From NCBI RefSeq assembly GCF_011174675.1, contig NZ_JAANIG010000038.1, positions 1 through 38,431 of the forward strand: a stretch of DNA of 38,431 bases. Direction: 5' to 3'. Positions 33,900 to 38,431 of the stretch are shown one piece after another (position 1 is the first letter of the stretch; each line of letters starts with the position of its first letter). The notes beneath the pieces are model-generated. The model was given only the letters and a program-made list of their open reading frames with translations, did no database searches and was not told where the DNA came from. A program made the position numbers and the translations under genes. Source of the DNA: Perlabentimonas gracilis. GTDB lineage: Bacteria > Bacteroidota > Bacteroidia > Bacteroidales > Tenuifilaceae.

Positions 33900-35154
33900 A
33901 CTAGAAAAAACAGTATACGATATAGTTAAGGCTGTTCCTTGGGTTAAATTCTTGTTTAGAAATATATATCAATCCTTTTTTGATTTATTGCCAAGGAGAC
34001 AAGAGTTTTATATTAATAGAATCGAATATCGAGAAAATTGCTTTTATGGTTTCCATGACAAGTCTCCACTTTCATATGATTGTAAAAAAATTCTAGCAAA
34101 CCATCTAAAGATTGATACATTAAGAATGCCAAATCCTGATGATGAACTTGAAGTTGGATATTTTAAATTTGAGGATGGAACTTTTAGTGATTATATTTCT
34201 ATAGGTACATCATTAGCATGGAATTACCATAAAGGGTGCCGACTTCAATGGATTAACGATGAAAAAATTATTTTCAATACTGCTATCAATAATAAACTAG
34301 TATCAAAAATAGTTAACACAACTTCACTAAAAGAAATAATTATTGATTTTCCAATTGATACTGTTTCCACTGATGGCAATTTGGCAACATCTTTTAGTTA
34401 CGAAAGGCTTGAAAATTTAATGCCGGGTTATGGATATCCCTATACAGATGGAGGTCTGCTGGATAAAAATGCTCCAAGTAATACGGGCTTATATCTAGTG
34501 GACTTGATTAATAATCAAAGGACATTGGCAATATCATTGGAAACGCTTGCAAATGATTTACATAAAGAAATTAGCGAACCAAATAGTTACAGACATTATG
34601 TTACCCATAGTGAGTTTTCCCCAGATAACAGATATGTTTCATTTCTACACAGGTGGGTATCTAGGGATGTTTTAAATCGCAAATCACGTCTAGTCATTTT
34701 CGACCAAGAGGAGCATAAGCACTTTGCTTTACCAACTAGTGGTATGGTATCTCATTATGTATGGAATAAGAAAAATCAAATTCTTGCCTATTGCAGTGTT
34801 AATAATAAGGATTGTCACGCCATTTTTGATATTCCTGAAATAGATAAATTCAAGCCTATTGCTACAGATACATTGAACTCGGATGGGCACCAATCATTCA
34901 TTACAGAAGATTCTTTTATTACCGATACCTATCCGGACAAGTACAGAATGGCTAAGTTATTAAGAGTAAACATCGTAACTGACGAATCTCAACTTTTAGC
35001 TTCAATCCATTCACCAAAAAAATTTCAAACGAAGAACTTCAACAAACATATTGCTTGCGATTTACATCCTCGTGTTTCACCTGATGGTAAATATGTTTGT
35101 TTTGATGCTGTGAGGAATGGAAACAGAAGCTTATGCCTTATGAAGATCGAATAG
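33892..35154 (+). CDS. Beta-propeller protein of unknown role in the polysaccharide locus
   Basis: This 420-residue protein has no signal peptide; a slightly amphipathic N-terminus (about 1-35) could touch the membrane. The rest shows propeller-like blades: ENCFYGFHDKSPLS, HKGCRLQWINDEKIIFNT, THSEFSPDNRYVSFLHRW, SDGHQSFITEDSFITDTYPDK and CDLHPRVSPDGKYVCFDAVRNG. The SPDG/SPDN repeats and conserved His residues recall TolB/WD40-like and oligogalacturonate-lyase-like propellers. I do not recognise a defined family. Location between two GT2 genes, overlapping the first by 8 nt, ties it to the same pathway. It could be a glycan-modifying enzyme, an unusual transferase or a scaffold. Confidence 0.65.
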   Translation: MNKLEKTVYDIVKAVPWVKFLFRNIYQSFFDLLPRRQEFYINRIEYRENCFYGFHDKSPLSYDCKKILANHLKIDTLRMPNPDDELEVGYFKFEDGTFSDYISIGTSLAWNYHKGCRLQWINDEKIIFNTAINNKLVSKIVNTTSLKEIIIDFPIDTVSTDGNLATSFSYERLENLMPGYGYPYTDGGLLDKNAPSNTGLYLVDLINNQRTLAISLETLANDLHKEISEPNSYRHYVTHSEFSPDNRYVSFLHRWVSRDVLNRKSRLVIFDQEEHKHFALPTSGMVSHYVWNKKNQILAYCSVNNKDCHAIFDIPEIDKFKPIATDTLNSDGHQSFITEDSFITDTYPDKYRMAKLLRVNIVTDESQLLASIHSPKKFQTKNFNKHIACDLHPRVSPDGKYVCFDAVRNGNRSLCLMKIE

Positions 35155-35184
35155 TCAATTTTTTTAATAAATCCAAAACGAAGT

Positions 35185-35928
35185 ATGCTGGTTTCAATTA
35201 TTACACCAACCTATAATTCTTCAGGGTTCATAGAATCAACCATTAATTCTATATTAAATCAAACCTATACCAAATGGGAATTATTGATAACCGACGACTG
35301 CTCAACAGATGGAACCTGGGAGAAATTAATGGAATTTGCTCAAAGTGATAAAAGAATAAGAATATTTCGGCTTGGAACGAACTCTGGGCCTGGTGTTGCC
35401 CGCAACAATTCAATAGAAAATGCACAAGGTAGATTTATTGCTTTTTGTGATAGTGACGATCAGTGGCTACCTGAAAAACTTGAGTTACAAGTTGAATTCA
35501 TGTTAAAAAACAATATTCACTTCGCATTTTCAAATTATGATATAATTAATGAAACTGGTGTAAGTATTGGTTCAATGGTTTCGCCTGAAAGAGTTAATTA
35601 CAAGAAGATGCTTCAAAATGACTACATTGGTTGTCTAACAGCTATTTATGACTCCGAAAATCTTGGAAAATTCTTTATGCCGAAAATAATTAAGCGACAA
35701 GATTGGGCATTATGGTTAGCAATTCTAAAAAAAACACCCTATGCATATAATGTAAATAAAAAACTTGCTTTATATCGTAAAAGGGGGAACTCTGTCTCAT
35801 CAAACAAGCTTAAAGTTATTAAATATAATTGGGCAATTTACAGAAATGTCGAGAAACTTTCTTTTCTTAAATCTTTATTTTATTTTATTTCATACTTTTT
35901 TCATTATTTTAAAAAGAGGTATTTATGA
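35185..35928 (+). CDS. Glycosyltransferase family 2 protein (third of three)
   Basis: This 247-residue GT2 enzyme contains VSIITPTYNSSGFIESTINSILNQTY, LLITDDCSTDGTWE, GPGVARNNSIENAQGRFIAFCDSDDQWLPEKL and RQDWALWLAILKKT. The DSDD motif binds the metal-nucleotide, and the QDWALWL segment supplies a likely catalytic Asp. It resembles TuaG-like and first-sugar-extending GT2 enzymes in Bacteroidota loci. The C-terminal tail is hydrophobic and basic (FLKSLFYFISYFFHYFKKR), perhaps membrane-associating. Its stop overlaps the next start by 4 nt. Confidence 0.92.
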   Translation: MLVSIITPTYNSSGFIESTINSILNQTYTKWELLITDDCSTDGTWEKLMEFAQSDKRIRIFRLGTNSGPGVARNNSIENAQGRFIAFCDSDDQWLPEKLELQVEFMLKNNIHFAFSNYDIINETGVSIGSMVSPERVNYKKMLQNDYIGCLTAIYDSENLGKFFMPKIIKRQDWALWLAILKKTPYAYNVNKKLALYRKRGNSVSSNKLKVIKYNWAIYRNVEKLSFLKSLFYFISYFFHYFKKRYL

Positions 35929-36875
35929 AAGATGAAACAAAGATATTACTAACAGGCTCCTCCGGTTTTATAGCCACAAATCTTTACAACACTTTTCATA
36001 AAGATTTTAATTTATTAGGGCTTGATATAACTACCAAAGGGGAGTTTCCTGCTAGCACCGTTTATTCCTGGAAACAATTAGACCAACTCCCCCACGTAAC
36101 CACAATAATCCACCTAGCCGGCAAAGCCCACGATACAAAGAACACATCGGATCCGCAGAGCTATTTTCATATTAACCTTGGGCTTACACAAAAGATATTC
36201 GATTTCTTTTTGGAGTCGGATGCAGAGAAATTTATCTTTTTTAGTACGGTTAAGGCCGTTGCCGATAGCGTGGAGGGAGAATACTTAACCGAGGATATTG
36301 AACCAAACCCGCAAACACCCTACGGGCAGTCAAAACAAGAGGCGGAGAAGTATATTCTAAGCAAAAAATTACCTGCAGGAAAAAAGGTTTACATCCTCCG
36401 CCCATGTATGATACATGGTCCTGGCAATAAGGGAAATCTTAATTTGCTATACAGCATTGTAAAAAAAGGAATACCCTGGCCACTGGGAGCGTTTGAGAAT
36501 AAACGCTCTTTTTTGTCAATAGATAACTTGTCGTTTGTTATAAGGCAACTAATTGAAAAGGACATTGAACCCGGCGCCTACCAGGTTGCAGATGATGAGC
36601 CATTATCAACAAATCAACTATTTTCAATTATTGCAGAATCGTTGGGCAAAAAACCTCGGGTATATAATATTTCAAGAGGTCTAATAAAATGCCTAGCCAA
36701 AACCGGCGACCTCCTCCACCTCCCCCTAAACACCGAGCGCCTAAAAAAGCTAACCGAATCGTACGTAGTATCCAACAGCAAGTTAAAGGCTGCTTTGGGT
36801 ATTGACAGAATGCCTGTTAGTGCTAGGGATGGATTGGTTAGGACTTTGGAGTCGTTTAAGGGGACTGAACGCTAA
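35925..36875 (+). CDS. NAD-dependent epimerase/dehydratase or 4-reductase (WbpV/GalE-like)
   Basis: This 316-residue extended SDR has ILLTGSSGFIATNLYN, IIHLAGKAHDT, FFSTVKAVAD and the catalytic Tyr-Lys in TPYGQSKQEAEKY, then RPCMIHGPGNKGNLNLL. The AGKAHDT segment is typical of sugar 4-reductases/epimerases near initiating transferases (WbpV, WcaG-like), which form UDP-QuiNAc or UDP-FucNAc. Whether it reduces or epimerises cannot be settled from sequence. In many loci a WecA/MraY-like initiating transferase follows; here repeat DNA follows instead. Codon choice is patchy: AT-rich at the start, GC-richer later (about 36.06-36.17 and 36.69-36.77 kb). Confidence 0.87.
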   Translation: MKDETKILLTGSSGFIATNLYNTFHKDFNLLGLDITTKGEFPASTVYSWKQLDQLPHVTTIIHLAGKAHDTKNTSDPQSYFHINLGLTQKIFDFFLESDAEKFIFFSTVKAVADSVEGEYLTEDIEPNPQTPYGQSKQEAEKYILSKKLPAGKKVYILRPCMIHGPGNKGNLNLLYSIVKKGIPWPLGAFENKRSFLSIDNLSFVIRQLIEKDIEPGAYQVADDEPLSTNQLFSIIAESLGKKPRVYNISRGLIKCLAKTGDLLHLPLNTERLKKLTESYVVSNSKLKAALGIDRMPVSARDGLVRTLESFKGTER

Positions 36876-37126
36876 AACGCAAAGACGCGAAACTTAAAAC
36901 GGATAAGTGCTAAAACCACAGTGTAACTCTGTGTAAAACACAGTGCAACACGGTGTAACAGATTAAAGCAGAACGATGAGGAGATGAGGAGCAGAGGCGA
37001 TTATGCGATTATGCGAATGCTAAACGCTGTTCGCAAAACGTAGAACGCAGAACGTAAAACGCTAATTGCTAACAGCCAACGGCCAAAAGCCAATGTCTTG
37101 CAGCCAACCAATAATAATTATTCTCA
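36876..37126. repeat. Heptad repeat spacer after the polysaccharide locus
   Basis: The spacer contains CACAGTGTAAC/CTGTGTAAAAC pieces and an in-register heptad series at about 37029-37095 (CGCAAAA, CGTAGAA, CGCAGAA, CGTAAAA, then AGCCAAC-type units). It has the same style as the spacers at 9.4-15.4 kb. No gene is seen. Confidence 0.7.
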
Positions 37127-38353
37127 ATGCCGTTACCCATTAGTATAGAGCACCTTATTAGCCACAATATAATTGAAAGTGAAAGAATTGAATTTAAGAG
37201 GGGGTGGAATCCTGATTCAATTTATCGTACAATTTGTGCTTTTGCAAATGATATTGAGAACATTGGTGGTGGATATATTCTAATTGGAGTAGAGGAAGAT
37301 AATGGTGTAGTAAGTAGGCCAGCTATTGGTTTACCAAGGAAACAGGTAGATCAAATCCAGAAGCAAATGATAGGTTTTAACAACTTAATAAAACCTCCAT
37401 ATTCGCCAAAATTATCATTAGAACAACTTGACGGCAAAACTGTTATTGTTCTCTGGGTGCCAGGCGGTTCTAATCGTCCATACGAAGTACCTGAACAAAT
37501 TACAGCTAAAGAAAAACGTTACTTCTACTATATCCGGCAGTACTCAACCACAAAAAAAGCAAATCAGCAAGAACAGCAAGAACTCATCTCATTGGCAAAC
37601 CAAGTACCGTTTGATGATAGAGCAAATACTAGTACTTCCGTAGATGATATTGCAATTAATCTTGTAAATGAGTTCCTTCGTACAACAAAAAGTCGTTTAC
37701 ATAACTCTTCAGGATACACATCTAAAGTTGATATACTTGGACAGATGCATCTCACATCTGGTTCAACAGAATTACTTTTCCCTCGAAATGTAGCCCTAAT
37801 GCTTTTCTCTGACAAGCCCGATGTGTATTTCCCTTGCACCCGCGTAGAAATTGTTGAGTTCCCTAATGGTACAGAAACATCCGACTTTTATGAACGCCCT
37901 TTTATTGTGGGGCCAATTCATAAGCAGATACATAGCGTTCTTAATTACTTTAAAACAAATATTCTACAGGAAAAAATAGTCAAGCAGCCAAATCTACCTG
38001 AGAGTATTCGTATTTGGAATTACCCATTCGAGGCAATTGAAGAAGCGGTATCGAATGCTTTTTACCATAGAGATTATCAGGTTCGTGAGCCAATAGAGAT
38101 TAGGGTTTATCCCGATTCAATTGTAATCCTCAACTATGGTGGCCCAGATCGATCGATTAAAGCAGATGCGTTTAAAACCGGGGCAATTAAACCCCGTAGG
38201 TATAGGAACAGACGTTTGGGCGATTTCCTTAAGGAATTAGAACTGACTGAGGGTAGGGCAACGGGTATCCCTAGGATTAGAAAGGCTTTAAGTGATAATA
38301 GTTCGCCCGAACCATTATTTGATTTTGATGAGGATTATATTAGCCCCAATTAA
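37127..38353 (+). CDS. AlbA_2/HATPase_c_4 putative regulator, probably C-terminally truncated
   Basis: This 408-residue protein has the AlbA_2 N-terminal domain (ESERIEFKRGWNPDSIYRTICAFAND, GGGYILIGVEED; about 12-130) and an HATPase_c_4-like region (NYPFEAIEEAVSNAFYHRDY, IRVYPDSIVILNYGGPDRS, RNRRLGDFLKELELTEGRATGIPRIRKAL). It ends FDFDEDYISPN, where family members usually continue with a beta-strand and often a winged helix, so it seems to have lost its C-terminus. No continuation is seen in the other frames of the remaining 78 nt. It is related in architecture to the protein at 12035. No functional role can be assigned. Confidence 0.82.
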   Translation: MPLPISIEHLISHNIIESERIEFKRGWNPDSIYRTICAFANDIENIGGGYILIGVEEDNGVVSRPAIGLPRKQVDQIQKQMIGFNNLIKPPYSPKLSLEQLDGKTVIVLWVPGGSNRPYEVPEQITAKEKRYFYYIRQYSTTKKANQQEQQELISLANQVPFDDRANTSTSVDDIAINLVNEFLRTTKSRLHNSSGYTSKVDILGQMHLTSGSTELLFPRNVALMLFSDKPDVYFPCTRVEIVEFPNGTETSDFYERPFIVGPIHKQIHSVLNYFKTNILQEKIVKQPNLPESIRIWNYPFEAIEEAVSNAFYHRDYQVREPIEIRVYPDSIVILNYGGPDRSIKADAFKTGAIKPRRYRNRRLGDFLKELELTEGRATGIPRIRKALSDNSSPEPLFDFDEDYISPN

Positions 38354-38431
38354 AACCGAGCAGAAAAATTGCTAAATTTCTGACGGTATGAAAAAGAACA
38401 GTTACTGGACATCAAAGCGAAAAGCTGAAGT
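38354..38431. other. Right-edge sequence, nothing recognised
   Basis: 78 nt after the stop codon contain no recognisable gene, hairpin or promoter box. Something may begin beyond the edge. Confidence 0.5.

Overview
The window looks like a Bacteroidota chromosome, most likely Bacteroidales or a close relative. Three things point there: TAnnTTTG-type promoter boxes (the clearest, upstream of purQ, has TTG 19 nt before TATCTTTG), a CarboxypepD/TonB-style proline-rich TonB protein, and spacers full of short palindromic and heptameric repeats. No rRNA or tRNA gene was seen, so species cannot be assigned.

Layout. Positions 1-3.8 kb hold ordinary chromosomal genes: a TonB-family protein, a putative outer-membrane beta-barrel protein (minus strand), purQ, and a flippase-like membrane protein (minus strand). 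A surface-polysaccharide (capsule or O-antigen) locus starts at about 4.06 kb with a six-SLBB export protein, a UDP-glucose dehydrogenase and a GalE-type epimerase. It is then interrupted at 9.4-15.4 kb by a repeat-choked accessory stretch. That stretch holds a candidate structured RNA, an MNT/HEPN toxin-antitoxin pair, an AlbA_2-type regulator with a VPDR repeat, a broken RhuM-family gene and a MITE-like element.

The polysaccharide locus resumes with wzz (15.4 kb), rfbA-rfbC-rfbD-rfbB (dTDP-sugar supply) and a Fuc3NAc/Qui3NAc-type branch. This branch has two tandem 3,4-ketoisomerases, an acyltransferase and an aminotransferase. An AT-rich serotype-like cassette follows (22.7-35.9 kb): a GT61 glycosyltransferase, a CDP-glycerol-transferase-like protein, a LicC-like nucleotidyltransferase fused to a HisC/CobD-like PLP enzyme, an opine-dehydrogenase-like protein, a PHP-domain lipoprotein, Wzx, Wzy, three GT2 glycosyltransferases and a beta-propeller protein of unknown role. 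A sugar epimerase/reductase closes the locus. A second AlbA_2-type gene that seems to lack its C-terminus lies at the right edge.

How it fits together (inference). The sugar-nucleotide genes would supply UDP-GlcA, UDP-Gal, dTDP-Rha and dTDP-Fuc3NAc or dTDP-Qui3NAc. The glycosyltransferases would build a repeat unit, Wzx would flip it, Wzy would polymerise it under Wzz control, and the SLBB protein would export it. The most novel part is the block at 24.0-28.2 kb. Its gene content suggests that an amino-alcohol phosphate is made, CTP-activated, perhaps N-carboxyalkylated by the opine dehydrogenase, and transferred to the glycan by the TagF/TagB-like enzyme. The second prominent signal is the pseudoknotted hairpin chain at 10.49-10.73 kb, behind a TAnnTTTG box. 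No initiating phosphoglycosyltransferase is visible in the window.
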